Position numbers and translations under genes: made by a program
The notes under the pieces: model-generated
What the model was told of the DNA's origin: nothing
Seen by the model: only the letters and a program-made list of their open reading frames with translations
The model's database searches: none
NCBI RefSeq assembly: GCF_008704535.1
Contig: NZ_CP023701.1
Coordinates: forward strand, 5,498,001 to 5,562,000
Source of the DNA: Streptomyces subrutilus
Lineage (GTDB): Bacteria; Actinomycetota; Actinomycetes; Streptomycetales; Streptomycetaceae
Length of the DNA stretch: 64,000 nucleotides
Direction of reading: 5' to 3'
Part shown: positions 1-8,955 of the stretch, piece by piece
How positions within the stretch are numbered: the stretch's first letter is position 1
Layout of the letters: every line of letters starts with the position of its first letter

Positions 1-24
1 GTTCTGCTTCTTGTTCTTGGCCAT
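1..24 (-). CDS. small basic protein, N-terminus only (partial)
   Basis: Read on the minus strand, an ATG at 24-22 opens a frame beginning MAKNKKQN and running off the left window edge. A good GGAGG ribosome site lies just upstream (about 32-36). Only eight codons are visible, so the function cannot be stated. A Lys/Asn-rich start of this kind is common in short hypothetical proteins of Streptomyces. It is divergent from the NYN-domain gene that starts at 235. Confidence 0.55.
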
Positions 25-234
25 GGTGGAGCCTCCGTGAGGGTCTAGGGGCCAGGACCGCCTTCACACTCACACAACGCCGTAAACGACGCATTTTGGA
101 TCATTACTACGCGTAGCCGACCGTCCTCGCGGGCGCCCCGTGAGATCCGCCACGCCGATGATCGAGTTCCGGCCGTCAACACCCTTGCGGTCGGGCAGAC
201 TCGGGGAATATCCAGAGGACCCCCACGGAAGAGG
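25..234. promoter_or_regulatory. divergent promoter region with a CTACGCGTAG palindrome
   Basis: This stretch separates the partial minus-strand gene from the NYN gene. It is AT-richer than its surroundings (about 81-110) and contains a perfect 10-bp palindrome, CTACGCGTAG, at 107-116. A divergent promoter region with a possible operator is the simplest reading. I recognise no specific regulator motif. Confidence 0.3.
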
Positions 235-1539
235 GTGGAACGCGTGGACCGCTGCGTCGTCCTGGTGGACGCCGGCTACCTGCTGGGCGCCGCCGCGAGC
301 CTTCTCGCAGGGGAGCCCTCGCGCTCCCGCATCACCGTCGACCATGCCGCCCTCATCCAGAACCTGCGCGAGCGGGCCGAGGCGGACACCCAGCAGCCCC
401 TGCTGCGCATCTACTGGTTCGACGGCGCCCCCGACCGGGTGCCCCAGCCCGAACACCGGCGGCTGCGCGTGATGCCCCGCGTCACCGTCCGCCTGGGCGC
501 CCTGACCCGCAGCGACGGCCGCTGGGCACAGAAGGGCGTGGACGCCGCCATGCACGCCGAGCTCACCGAACTCGCCCGCAACCGCGCCTGCTCCGACGTG
601 GTGCTGGTGACCGGCGACGGCGACCTGCTGCCCGGCCTGATGTCCGCCAAGGAACACGGCGTCGCCGTCCACCTGTGGGCCGTGCAGGCCGCCGACGGCG
701 ACTACAACCAGTCCGAGGACCTCGTCGCCGAAGCCGACGAACGCCGCGTCCTCGACCGCGCCTGGATCACCCGAGCCGTCCGCGCCAAGGACCTCGCCGG
801 ACTCTGCGCCCCGCCGCCCGTCCCCCGCCCCGACATCGCCGCCATCCTCTCCGCCCCGCTGCCCGAGGCCGCCCTCGCCGAGGCCGCCCGCAACGGCTCC
901 GCCCCCGCGGGCCCGCAGGCGCAGGACGGCCCGCCGCTGCCGGCGCCCGCCGCCTCCGCCGGCAAGGCCGTCCCCACCCCGAAGGACCTCGCCGGCTCCC
1001 TGCGCGCCCCCGGCCCGCAGAACGGGCCCGGCGGCCAGGGCGGTCAGCCCCCCGCCGGCAGCGCCCTGCGCTGGTCCTCCGACAAGGGCTGGATCGACCG
1101 CGCCGGACCCCTCGGCGAACCCGCCGAGACCGCCTCCCTGCCCACCCTCGCCCAGCTCACCTCCGCCGAGCAGCGCTGGGCGGACCGCGAGGAGGACATC
1201 ACCACCGTCGGCGGCGACCCGTTCGAGGTGGGACAGGTGTTCGCCCGCCGCTGGATGGAACGGCTCCCCGAGACCGTCCACCTCCAGAAGCTGGCCACCA
1301 TGTACCCGCGCGTGCCGCACCGGATCGACGGCGAGCTGCTGCGCTACGCCGCCCGCTTCGGACTGCTCGCGCACAAGGACGACCAGATCGACGAGCACGA
1401 CCGGTACGCCATCCGGGCCGGCTTCTGGCGCGAGATCGACGTCCGCGCCGCCGCCGAACACGTCGTCGCCGTACCGGCCTCACCGCCCGGAGCCGGCCCC
1501 TCCGACGGCGGCGCCCCGGCGACCCCGGCGGCCGGGTAG
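235..1539 (+). CDS. NYN (PIN-like) domain protein, possible RNase
   Basis: The N-terminal half (about residues 5-165) looks like a NYN/PIN-like nuclease domain. Acidic residues sit where the family keeps its metal ligands: VDAGY near residue 12, KGVDAAM near 103, and TGDGDL near 125. NYN proteins are usually Mg-dependent ribonucleases; that activity is inferred here, not shown. The middle (about 220-290) is a low-complexity Ala/Pro/Gly linker, and the C-terminal 110 residues form a second compact region with no named domain. GTG at 235 or GTG at 244 could be the start; a GGAAGAGG site lies directly upstream and favours 244 by spacing. Confidence 0.8.
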   Translation: MERVDRCVVLVDAGYLLGAAASLLAGEPSRSRITVDHAALIQNLRERAEADTQQPLLRIYWFDGAPDRVPQPEHRRLRVMPRVTVRLGALTRSDGRWAQKGVDAAMHAELTELARNRACSDVVLVTGDGDLLPGLMSAKEHGVAVHLWAVQAADGDYNQSEDLVAEADERRVLDRAWITRAVRAKDLAGLCAPPPVPRPDIAAILSAPLPEAALAEAARNGSAPAGPQAQDGPPLPAPAASAGKAVPTPKDLAGSLRAPGPQNGPGGQGGQPPAGSALRWSSDKGWIDRAGPLGEPAETASLPTLAQLTSAEQRWADREEDITTVGGDPFEVGQVFARRWMERLPETVHLQKLATMYPRVPHRIDGELLRYAARFGLLAHKDDQIDEHDRYAIRAGFWREIDVRAAAEHVVAVPASPPGAGPSDGGAPATPAAG

Positions 1540-1567
1540 GGCCGGGAACCCCGTAGGCTGCTCCCTC

Positions 1568-2617
1568 GTGAGTACGGGCACAGCACAGGCGGAACCCCGC
1601 GGGAAGCGCGGCGCGGCAGCGGCCGCGGAAGGCGCGTCCGACGTGGTCTGCGCGGTGCGTGACCTGGTCAAGACCTATCCCGCGGTCCGCGGCCGGCGCG
1701 GGGCCCCCGCCCTGCCCGAGACCCGCGCCACCGACGGGATCACCCTCGACGTGCGGCGCGGCGAGATCTTCGGGCTGCTCGGCCCCAACGGCGCCGGCAA
1801 GTCCACCCTCGTGCGCCAGCTCACCGGGCTGATGCGGCCCGACGCGGGCTCCGTCACCCTGCTGGGCCACGACCTGGTCCGCCACCCCGAACGGGCCGCC
1901 CGGCTCCTCGCCTACCTCGGCCAGGAGTCCACCGCCCTGGACGAGCTCACCGTCTCCCTCGCCGCCGAGACCACCGGACGGCTGCGCGGCCTCGACCTCC
2001 GCGCGGCCCGGACCGCGCGCGACGCCGTACTGGACGAACTCGGGCTGACCGAGATCGCCGGCCGGCCGCTGAAGAAGCTCTCCGGCGGACAGCGCCGCCT
2101 CGCCTGCTTCGCCGCCGCCCTGGTGGGGGAGCGGCCCGTACTGGTCCTCGACGAACCCACCACCGGCATGGACCCGATCGCCCGGCGGGCGGTCTGGTCG
2201 GCCGTGGACCGGCGGCGCGCCCGGCACGGCGCCACCGTCCTGCTCGTCACCCACAACGTCATCGAGGCCGAGACCGTCCTCGACCGGGTCGCCGTCATCG
2301 ACCAGGGCCGGGTCATCGCCTGCGACACGCCGTCCGGGCTGAAGGCCAGGGTCTCCGGAGAGGTCCGCCTGGAACTGGTGTGGCGCTCCGCGCCCCCGCT
2401 GGACGTGCCCGAGGTCGCCGCCCTCGCCCCGCGGGCCGCCGAGTCCGGGCGCCGCTGGGTGCTGCGGCTGGCGCCCGACGAGGCACGGGCCGCGGTGGCC
2501 GCGGTCACCGGAGGGCCGGCCTTCGCCGCCCTCGACGATTTCACGTTGGCGACGCCGAGCCTGGAGGACGTCTACCTGGCGCTGGGCGGGCGGATGAAGG
2601 GTCTGGTCAAGTCGTGA
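1568..2617 (+). CDS. ABC transporter ATP-binding protein (ABC-2 exporter type)
   Basis: This is a typical exporter ATPase of about 349 residues. The P-loop GPNGAGKST lies near residue 77, the ABC signature LSGGQ near 173, and Walker B VLVLDEPTTGMDP follows with the switch-His segment LLVTHN. The N-terminal 30 residues are a charged, Ala-rich extension. The C-terminal 80 residues are the accessory region seen in drug- and lipid-exporting ABC-2 systems. The stop codon overlaps the GTG of the permease by 4 nt, so the two form one unit. The substrate is unknown. Confidence 0.93.
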   Translation: MSTGTAQAEPRGKRGAAAAAEGASDVVCAVRDLVKTYPAVRGRRGAPALPETRATDGITLDVRRGEIFGLLGPNGAGKSTLVRQLTGLMRPDAGSVTLLGHDLVRHPERAARLLAYLGQESTALDELTVSLAAETTGRLRGLDLRAARTARDAVLDELGLTEIAGRPLKKLSGGQRRLACFAAALVGERPVLVLDEPTTGMDPIARRAVWSAVDRRRARHGATVLLVTHNVIEAETVLDRVAVIDQGRVIACDTPSGLKARVSGEVRLELVWRSAPPLDVPEVAALAPRAAESGRRWVLRLAPDEARAAVAAVTGGPAFAALDDFTLATPSLEDVYLALGGRMKGLVKS

Positions 2618-3441
2618 CTACCGCTGCCGAGGGCGCCGTGCGCGCCGTCGCCGCCACCCCCGCCGCGCCGCCCGCGGCCGGCGCCCCCGCCGAGCTGGCC
2701 CCCCGGGCCCGGTTCCTCCCCGCGCTGGCCGCCGTCTACCGGGCGCAGCTCTCCCGGGCCCGGGTGGCCCGCATCCCGCTGCTGTTCGTGGCCACCTTCC
2801 AGTCCGTCGGCATCATGGTCCTCATGCGGGGCGTCGTGGACGGGGGCTCGGAGGCCCGGGCCGTCGTCGCCGGCTCGTCGGTGCTCGTCGTCGCCTTCGT
2901 CGCGCTGAACCTCCTCGCCCAGTACTTCGGCCAGCTGCGGGCCGGCGGCGGCCTCGACCACTACGCCACCCTGCCGGTCCCGCCGGCCTCCGTCGTGCTG
3001 GGCGCGGCCGCCGCCTACGCCTCCTTCACCCTGCCCGGCACCCTGGTCACCGCCGTCTTCGGCTGCGTGCTCTTCGGGCTGCCGCTCAGCGGGCTGTGGA
3101 TCCTGGCCGCCGTGGTCCCGCTGGCCGGGGCCGCGCTGGCCGGGCTCGGCGCCGCGCTCGGGCTGCTCGCACCGCGGCAGGAGCTGGCCACCCTCGCCGG
3201 ACAGCTCGGCATGTCCGCCGCGCTGCTGCTCGGCGTGCTGCCGCCGGAGCGGATGCCCGGACCGATCGTGTGGGCGCGCGACCTGCTGCCGTCCACGTAC
3301 GGGGTCGAGGCCTTCGCCCGCACCTTCGAGGCCGAGCCCGACTGGGCCGCGGTCCTCCTCGACCTCGGCGTCTGCGCCGCGGTGGGAGTCCTCTCGCTGG
3401 CCGTCGCCACCTGGGCGTACCGGCGCGCGGCGGTCCGCTGA
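2614..3441 (+). CDS. ABC-2 type transporter permease
   Basis: This 275-residue integral membrane protein starts at the GTG overlapping the ATPase stop (GTGA). About 45 residues of Ala/Pro-rich cytoplasmic N-terminus precede roughly six hydrophobic segments, for example around VARIPLLFVATFQSVGIMVL and SSVLVVAFVALNLLAQYF. This topology fits an ABC-2 permease partnering the upstream ATPase. It carries no recognisable substrate signature. A role in drug, lipid or polymer export is a family-level inference only. Confidence 0.88.
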   Translation: MTTAAEGAVRAVAATPAAPPAAGAPAELAPRARFLPALAAVYRAQLSRARVARIPLLFVATFQSVGIMVLMRGVVDGGSEARAVVAGSSVLVVAFVALNLLAQYFGQLRAGGGLDHYATLPVPPASVVLGAAAAYASFTLPGTLVTAVFGCVLFGLPLSGLWILAAVVPLAGAALAGLGAALGLLAPRQELATLAGQLGMSAALLLGVLPPERMPGPIVWARDLLPSTYGVEAFARTFEAEPDWAAVLLDLGVCAAVGVLSLAVATWAYRRAAVR

Positions 3442-3475
3442 CGCCGGTGCCGGGTGCACCTGGCACGATGTGGGG

Positions 3476-4213
3476 GTGACCGAAGCCGTGACCCCGCCGT
3501 CTCCTTTCGACCCGCCGCCGCTCCCGCCCGCCGAGCCGGGTGACGGGCCCGGGGCCGTCACCCCGGCGGACGTCCGGGACGGGGCCGCCGTCGCCCTCGC
3601 GGTCGGCGTCGCCGGTGTCCTCCTGGGCCTGCTGTGGGCCTGGCTGGCCCCCAGGGTGCAGTACGTCTCCAACGGCCAGGCCGTCTTCCTGCGCGACTCG
3701 GAGAGCGAGGCGCGGATCGGCTCCGACGGCACGTTCTTCCTGCTGGCGGCCGGTTTCGGCGTGCTCAGCGCCGTCGCCGCGTTCCTGTGGCGCCGGGCCG
3801 GCGGGGTGGCGCTGGTGATCGGGCTCGCGGTCGGCTCGGTGTTCGCCTCGCTGGTCGGCTGGCGGCTCGGGCTGTGGCTCGGCCCGTCCTCGGACCTGCG
3901 GGCCGCCGCGCTCAGGGCGGGCAAGGGGGTCCCCTTCGACGCGCCGCTACAGCTGCTGGCGCACGGGGTGCTGCTCGCGTGGCCGATGGCTGCCGTCCTC
4001 GTCCACCTGGGGCTGACGGCCCTGTGGTCCCCGCGGGAGCCGGTCGCGCACGACGAGTGGCCGGGCGTCTACCCGCCGCCGCACGTCCACGCCGAGCAGG
4101 CCGGACCCGCGTCGGAGGGCCGCCCGGCGGACGGCGCTCCGGCGGCCGGCCCCGCCACGGCCGGCCCGGACGCGGACGGCGGCCCGGCCGCGCCGGAGCC
4201 CCCGCGCGGCTGA
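3476..4213 (+). CDS. four-helix membrane protein (possibly DUF2567)
   Basis: A Pro-rich N-terminus is followed by about four membrane helices (residues ~38-58, ~85-105, ~110-132, ~165-188) and an Ala/Gly/Pro-rich tail of about 50 residues. The arrangement resembles the actinobacterial DUF2567 family, but I am not certain of the assignment. Two GTG codons, 3470 and 3476, are possible starts. No ribosome site is visible; CACGAT at 3464-3469 sits where a -10 box would place transcription start at about 3476, so the mRNA may be leaderless. It lies 34 nt after the permease and could also be read from that operon. Confidence 0.75.
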   Translation: MTEAVTPPSPFDPPPLPPAEPGDGPGAVTPADVRDGAAVALAVGVAGVLLGLLWAWLAPRVQYVSNGQAVFLRDSESEARIGSDGTFFLLAAGFGVLSAVAAFLWRRAGGVALVIGLAVGSVFASLVGWRLGLWLGPSSDLRAAALRAGKGVPFDAPLQLLAHGVLLAWPMAAVLVHLGLTALWSPREPVAHDEWPGVYPPPHVHAEQAGPASEGRPADGAPAAGPATAGPDADGGPAAPEPPRG

Positions 4214-4270
4214 CCCGCGGCCTCGCACCCGCCCGTGCCCCGCGCCCCCGCCGGACGGGGGCCGCGGGCG

Positions 4271-4765
4271 TCAGGCGCGGCCGATGGGGGCCAGGACCGC
4301 CCCGGTCAGGCCGGCCAGGTCGGCCGGGGACAGTTCGACCTCCAGGCCCCGGCGGCCCGCCGACACGCAGATCGTGGCGTGGCCGGACGCCGAGGCGTCG
4401 AGGACCGTGCGCAGCCGCTTGCGCTGCCCGAGGGGCGAGATGCCGCCCCGGACGTAGCCCGTCGCGCGCTCGGCCAGCGCCGGGTCGGCCAGCGCCGCCC
4501 GCTTGCCGCCGACCGCCGTCGCCAGCGCCTTCAGGTCCAGCGAGCCCGAGACCGGGACCACCGCCACCGTCAGGACCCCGTCGACGTCCGCCACGAGCGT
4601 CTTGAAGACCCGCTCGGGCGGGACGCCGAGGGCCTGCGCCGCCTCCTCGCCGTACGAGGGGTGCGCCGGGTCGTGCTCGTAGGCGCGGGTGGTGAACCCC
4701 ACCCCCGCGGCCGTCAGCGCCACGACCGCCGGCGTGCCCGCCGTCTGCTGCCTCCGCTTCGCCAT
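4271..4765 (-). CDS. ybaK: Cys-tRNA(Pro) deacylase YbaK
   Basis: This 164-residue protein has the size and layout of YbaK/ProX-type editing proteins, which hydrolyse Cys-tRNA(Pro) mischarged by prolyl-tRNA synthetase. The conserved lysine segment RVFKTLV (K near 55) and the GGISPLGQRKRL loop near 110 are both present. It ends close to and convergent with the upstream membrane-protein gene. A short GC hairpin (4244-4262) lies between the two stops. It is 25 nt downstream of the Lon-N-domain gene on the same strand and is probably co-transcribed with it. Confidence 0.93.
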   Translation of the reverse strand: MAKRRQQTAGTPAVVALTAAGVGFTTRAYEHDPAHPSYGEEAAQALGVPPERVFKTLVADVDGVLTVAVVPVSGSLDLKALATAVGGKRAALADPALAERATGYVRGGISPLGQRKRLRTVLDASASGHATICVSAGRRGLEVELSPADLAGLTGAVLAPIGRA

Positions 4766-4790
4766 CCGCCCCTCCCTCCGTCCCGCGCCG

Positions 4791-5528
4791 TCAGTTCGGG
4801 CTGGTGGGGCTGCGGGTCAGCTCCACCGCCGGCAGCGACGGGAGGTGGCGGATCACCGCGGTCTCCGCGCGCAGCAGCTTCAGCTCCTCCGCCAGCCGCG
4901 TCGCGGTGTCCGGGGCCTGGAGCAGCCGCTGCTTGGCCGGGATGTCCAGCACCGCCGCCGCGGCCACCAGGTACGACACCACCGAGGGCTCGTCGGGCAG
5001 CTCCGCGCCGGTCAGGGACCGCTCGCGGGCGCCGGCCAACCGCTTCTGGTAGGCGCGGAAGGCCCGCAGCACCCCTTCGGCCAGCGTGCCCGCGCCGTCG
5101 CCCGCGTCCTCCGGGAGCTCCTCCAGCTCCGCCGTCAGGTACGGGCCCGAGGAGTCCACCGACACCAGCCGGACCCGCGAGGTGCCGGTCGCCAGGACCT
5201 CGAAGCTGCCGTCCTCCCGCTCCCGGATCGTCGCCGCGTCCGCGATGCAGCCCACCCGGTGGAAGGCCTGGATCGGGTCCGCGCCGAAGCCGGCGGCCGG
5301 GCCGCGCTCGGGCAGCGCCGTCAGGTCCGGGAGGCCGGGCGCGGTGGGCGCCACCTCCCGGCCGTCGCGGATCGCGACGACCGCGAAACGGCGCGGCTCG
5401 TCGTCGCCCGTCTTCAGCAGCTCGCGCATCATGGCGCGATAGCGCTCCTCGAAGATGTTCAGCGGGAGGACGAGTCCCGGGAACAGCACCGAGTTCAAGG
5501 GGAAGAGGGGCAGGCGAACGGTGGTCAC
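4791..5528 (-). CDS. Lon N-terminal (substrate-binding) domain protein
   Basis: The 245-residue protein begins MTTVRLPLFPLNSVLFPG and continues LPLNIFEERYRAM, the hallmark of the Lon/PUA-like N-terminal domain. No ATPase or protease domain follows, so it is a stand-alone LON domain protein. Such proteins are widespread in actinobacteria and have no established function. The GTG start at 5528 removes a long unrelated upstream frame. It is divergent from hisD, with the his promoter region between them. Confidence 0.9.
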   Translation of the reverse strand: MTTVRLPLFPLNSVLFPGLVLPLNIFEERYRAMMRELLKTGDDEPRRFAVVAIRDGREVAPTAPGLPDLTALPERGPAAGFGADPIQAFHRVGCIADAATIREREDGSFEVLATGTSRVRLVSVDSSGPYLTAELEELPEDAGDGAGTLAEGVLRAFRAYQKRLAGARERSLTGAELPDEPSVVSYLVAAAAVLDIPAKQRLLQAPDTATRLAEELKLLRAETAVIRHLPSLPAVELTRSPTSPN

Positions 5529-5694
5529 GAGGCACAGGGTAATGGCCGCGGGGCCGGGAGGGGTCCCGGAGCCGGTGGCCGGCGACGGCCCGCCCCGGCC
5601 CGCCGCGGCCCGCGCGCGCCGTCCCGCACGCGCCACCCCGGCGCCCCGTCCGCCGGGCGGGCACGCCGTGCGACGCCCGTGACGCACGGGACAT

Positions 5695-5745
5695 GTATCA
5701 GCCAGTGATACGGGCGAACGGTGGCGGGAAGCGGTCTGAGAGAAT
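5695..5745 (+). promoter_or_regulatory. candidate his operon promoter and inverted repeat
   Basis: GTATCA (5695-5700) and TGATAC (5706-5711) form a perfect inverted repeat with a 5-bp spacer. Downstream, GAGAAT at 5740-5745 looks like a -10 box and would place transcription start at about 5752, the hisD GTG itself. No Shine-Dalgarno sequence precedes hisD, which fits a leaderless message. The inverted repeat would then lie about 41-57 bp upstream of transcription start, a possible operator or activator site. No known regulator is assigned. Confidence 0.4.
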
Positions 5746-5751
5746 TGCGGT

Positions 5752-7083
5752 GTGATCTCTCGTATCGACCTGCGCGGTGACACCCTCCCCGAGGGTGGCG
5801 CCCTGCGCGACCTGCTGCCCCGTGCCGAGTTCGACGTGGAAGCCGCCCTGGAGAAGGTGCGGCCCATCTGCGAGGACGTCCACCATCGCGGTACGGCGGC
5901 GCTGATCGAGTACGCGCGCACGTTCGACGGCGTCGAACTCGCGCAGGTCCGGGTACCCGCACAGGCCCTCGCGGACGCCCTGGAACAGCTCGACCCCGCC
6001 GTCCGCGCCGCCCTGGAGGAGTCGATCCGGCGCGCCCGGATCGTGCACCGCGCGCAGCGCCGCACCGAGCACACCACCCAGGTGGTCCCCGGCGGCACCG
6101 TCACCGAGAAGTGGATCCCGGTCGAGCGCGTGGGCCTCTACGCCCCGGGCGGCCGCTCGGTCTACCCGTCCTCCGTCGTGATGAACGTCGTACCGGCCCA
6201 GGAGGCGGGCGTCGAGTCGATCGCGCTCGCGTCCCCGCCGCAGAAGGAGTTCGGCGGACTGCCGCACCCGACGATCCTCGCCGCCTGCGCGCTGCTCGGC
6301 GTGGACGAGGTGTACGCGGCCGGCGGCGCCGTCGCCGTCGCGATGTTCGCGTACGGGACCACCGGCCCCGACGGCTGCCCGCCCGTGAACATGGTGACCG
6401 GCCCCGGCAACATCTGGGTCGCCGCCGCCAAGCGCTACTTCACCGGCCGCATCGGCATCGACACCGAGGCCGGCCCCACCGAGATCGCCGTCCTCGCCGA
6501 CGCCACGGCCGACCCCGTGCACGTCGCCGCCGACCTCATCAGCCAGGCCGAGCACGACCCGCTCGCCGCGGCCGTCCTCGTCACCGATTCCGCCGAGCTC
6601 GCCGCCGCCGTCGAGAAGGAACTGGAGCCGCAGGTCGCGGCCTCCAAGCACGTCGAGGACCGGATCAGGCCCGCGCTCGCCGGCCGCCAGTCCGCGATCG
6701 TCCTCGTCGACAGCCTGGAGGACGGCCTCAAGGTCGTCGACGCCTACGGCGCCGAGCACCTGGAGGTGCAGACCGCCGACGCCGCCGCCTGGGCCGCCCG
6801 CGTGCGCAACGCCGGCGCGATCTTCGTCGGCGCCTGGTCCCCGGTCTCCCTCGGCGACTACTGCGCCGGCTCCAACCACGTGCTGCCCACCGCCGGCTGC
6901 GCCTGCCACTCCTCCGGCCTGTCCGTGCAGTCCTTCCTGCGCGGCGTGCACATCGTCGACTACACCCGCGACGCCCTCGCCGAGGTCACCCACCACGTGG
7001 TGGCGCTCGCCGAGGCCGAGGACCTGCCCGCACACGGCGCCGCCCTGAAGGCGCGCTTCGGCTGGAAGGTGCCCGGCCAGTGA
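5752..7083 (+). CDS. hisD: histidinol dehydrogenase
   Basis: HisD oxidises L-histidinol to L-histidine in two NAD-dependent steps, the last reactions of histidine synthesis. The 443-residue length is normal. Expected zinc-ligand segments are visible: Gln and His in LISQAEHDPLAAA, Asp in SLGDYCAGSNHVLPT, and His in PAHGAALK near the C-terminus. It starts with GTG and probably lacks a leader. Its stop overlaps the hisC GTG by 4 nt, so it is the first gene of the his operon. Confidence 0.98.
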   Translation: MISRIDLRGDTLPEGGALRDLLPRAEFDVEAALEKVRPICEDVHHRGTAALIEYARTFDGVELAQVRVPAQALADALEQLDPAVRAALEESIRRARIVHRAQRRTEHTTQVVPGGTVTEKWIPVERVGLYAPGGRSVYPSSVVMNVVPAQEAGVESIALASPPQKEFGGLPHPTILAACALLGVDEVYAAGGAVAVAMFAYGTTGPDGCPPVNMVTGPGNIWVAAAKRYFTGRIGIDTEAGPTEIAVLADATADPVHVAADLISQAEHDPLAAAVLVTDSAELAAAVEKELEPQVAASKHVEDRIRPALAGRQSAIVLVDSLEDGLKVVDAYGAEHLEVQTADAAAWAARVRNAGAIFVGAWSPVSLGDYCAGSNHVLPTAGCACHSSGLSVQSFLRGVHIVDYTRDALAEVTHHVVALAEAEDLPAHGAALKARFGWKVPGQ

Positions 7084-8195
7084 CCCGCGACCTCGGCATC
7101 GACGACCTCCCCATCCGGGACGAACTGCGCGGCAAGAGCCCGTACGGCGCCCCGCAGCTCGACGTGCCCGTCCAGCTCAACACCAACGAGAACCCCTACG
7201 AGCTCCCCCCGGAGCTCGTCGCCCGCATCGCCGAACGCGTGGCCGCAGCCGCCCGCACCCTCAACCGCTACCCCGACCGGGACGCCGTCGAGCTGCGCAC
7301 CGAGCTCGCCGCCTACCTCACCCGGACCGGCAGGCACCCCGTCGCCCGGGAGAACGTCTGGGCCGCCAACGGCTCAAACGAGGTCATCCAGCAGCTGCTG
7401 CAGACCTTCGGCGGACCCGGCCGCACCGCGATCGGCTTCGAGCCCTCCTACTCGATGCACGCGCTGATCGCCCGCGGCACCGGCACCGGCTGGATCTCCG
7501 GCCCCCGCCGCGCGGACTTCACCATCGACACCGCCGCCGCCGAACGGGCCGTCGCCGAGCACCGGCCGGACGTCGTCTTCATCACCTCGCCCAACAACCC
7601 CACGGGCACCGCGGTCGCGGCCGAGACGGTCCTCGCGCTGTACGAGGCCGCCCAGGCGGCCAAGCCGTCCCTCGTCGTCGTCGACGAGGCCTACGTGGAG
7701 TTCAGCCACCGCGACTCCCTGCTGCCCCTCATCGAGGGCCGGCCGAACCTCGTGGTCTCCCGGACCATGTCCAAGGCCTTCGGCGCCGCCGGACTGCGCC
7801 TGGGCTACCTCGCGGCGCACCCCGCCGTGGTCGACGCCGTCCAGCTGGTGCGCCTGCCGTACCACCTGTCCGCCGTCACCCAGGCCACCGCGCTGGCCGC
7901 CCTGGAGCACACCGACACCCTCCTGGGCTACGTGGAGCAGCTCAAGGCCGAGCGCGACCGCCTCGTCACCGAACTGCGGGCCGCCGGGTTCGACGTCACC
8001 GAATCCGACGCGAACTTCATCCAGTTCGGGACGTTCGACGACTCCCACACCGCATGGCAGAAGATCCTCGACCGGGGCGTCCTGGTCCGGGACAACGGCG
8101 TGCCGGGATGGCTGCGGGTCACCGCCGGCACCCCGGCCGAGAACGACGCGTTCCTGGAAGCGGTTCGCGCACTGAAGAAGGAGCAGCACGCATGA
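7080..8195 (+). CDS. hisC: histidinol-phosphate aminotransferase
   Basis: HisC is a PLP-dependent class I/II aminotransferase converting imidazole-acetol phosphate to histidinol phosphate with glutamate. The PLP lysine lies in SRTMSKAFGAAGLRLGY, and the family motifs LNTNENPYELPP near the N-terminus and SPNNPTGT are clear. The chosen GTG overlaps the hisD stop (GTGA), giving 371 residues. The stop overlaps the hisB ATG by 4 nt. Confidence 0.97.
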   Translation: MTRDLGIDDLPIRDELRGKSPYGAPQLDVPVQLNTNENPYELPPELVARIAERVAAAARTLNRYPDRDAVELRTELAAYLTRTGRHPVARENVWAANGSNEVIQQLLQTFGGPGRTAIGFEPSYSMHALIARGTGTGWISGPRRADFTIDTAAAERAVAEHRPDVVFITSPNNPTGTAVAAETVLALYEAAQAAKPSLVVVDEAYVEFSHRDSLLPLIEGRPNLVVSRTMSKAFGAAGLRLGYLAAHPAVVDAVQLVRLPYHLSAVTQATALAALEHTDTLLGYVEQLKAERDRLVTELRAAGFDVTESDANFIQFGTFDDSHTAWQKILDRGVLVRDNGVPGWLRVTAGTPAENDAFLEAVRALKKEQHA

Positions 8196-8785
8196 GCCGC
8201 ATCGGACGGGTCGAACGGACCACGAAGGAGACCTCCGTCGTCGTCGAGATAAACCTCGACGGCACCGGCAAGGTCGACGTCTCGACGGGCGTGGGCTTCT
8301 ACGACCACATGCTCGACCAGCTCGGCCGCCACGGCCTCTTCGACCTCACCGTCAAGACCGAGGGCGACCTGCACATCGACAGCCACCACACCATCGAGGA
8401 CAGCGCCCTCGCGCTGGGCGCCGCCTTCAGGCAGGCCCTCGGCGACAAGGTCGGCATCTACCGCTTCGGCAACTGCACCGTGCCGCTCGACGAGTCCCTC
8501 GCCCAGGTGACCGTCGACCTCTCCGGCCGCCCCTACCTCGTGCACACCGAGCCCGAGAACATGGCGCCGATGATCGGCGCGTACGACACCACGATGACCC
8601 GGCACATCTTCGAGTCCTTCGTCGCCCAGGCCCAGATCGCCCTGCACATCCACGTCCCCTACGGCCGCAACGCGCACCACATCGTGGAGTGCCAGTTCAA
8701 GGCCCTGGCCCGGGCCCTGCGCTACGCCGCCGAGTTCGACCCGCGCGCCGCGGGCATCCTTCCCTCCACGAAGGGCGCCCTCTAA
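8192..8785 (+). CDS. hisB: imidazoleglycerol-phosphate dehydratase
   Basis: This 197-residue monofunctional HisB dehydrates imidazole-glycerol phosphate to imidazole-acetol phosphate. The two metal-binding His motifs are present as DSHHTIEDSA (near residue 72) and RNAHHIVECQFKA (near 163). There is no N-terminal HAD phosphatase, so histidinol-phosphate phosphatase must be encoded elsewhere. The ATG overlaps the hisC stop. Confidence 0.98.
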   Translation: MSRIGRVERTTKETSVVVEINLDGTGKVDVSTGVGFYDHMLDQLGRHGLFDLTVKTEGDLHIDSHHTIEDSALALGAAFRQALGDKVGIYRFGNCTVPLDESLAQVTVDLSGRPYLVHTEPENMAPMIGAYDTTMTRHIFESFVAQAQIALHIHVPYGRNAHHIVECQFKALARALRYAAEFDPRAAGILPSTKGAL

Positions 8786-8787
8786 CC

Positions 8788-8955
8788 GTGACCGGCCTCA
8801 ACACCATCCTCATCGTCGTCGGCCTCTTCCTGGCCGGCGGCGTGTACTCCTTCCAGAAGCAGAAGATGCCCCTCTCGGTCGTCATCCTGCTCGCCTTCGG
8901 CTCCGTGATGTGCCTCGCCGCCGGAGTCCTGCGCATCCAAGGAATCTGGGAATGA
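8788..8955 (+). CDS. 55-residue membrane protein inside the his operon
   Basis: A GTG two bases after the hisB stop opens a 55-residue frame with two hydrophobic stretches (about 5-20 and 27-46) separated by a short basic turn FQKQKMP. It ends in an ATGA overlap with hisH. The perfect fit between hisB and hisH, with overlap, argues it is a real translated gene. No domain or function is recognised. Confidence 0.8.
   Translation: MTGLNTILIVVGLFLAGGVYSFQKQKMPLSVVILLAFGSVMCLAAGVLRIQGIWE

Noticed and set aside
6111..8195. A 694-residue frame reaching back from hisC
   Set aside because: Only the part from GTG 7080 is HisC; the rest is Arg-rich shadow of hisD.
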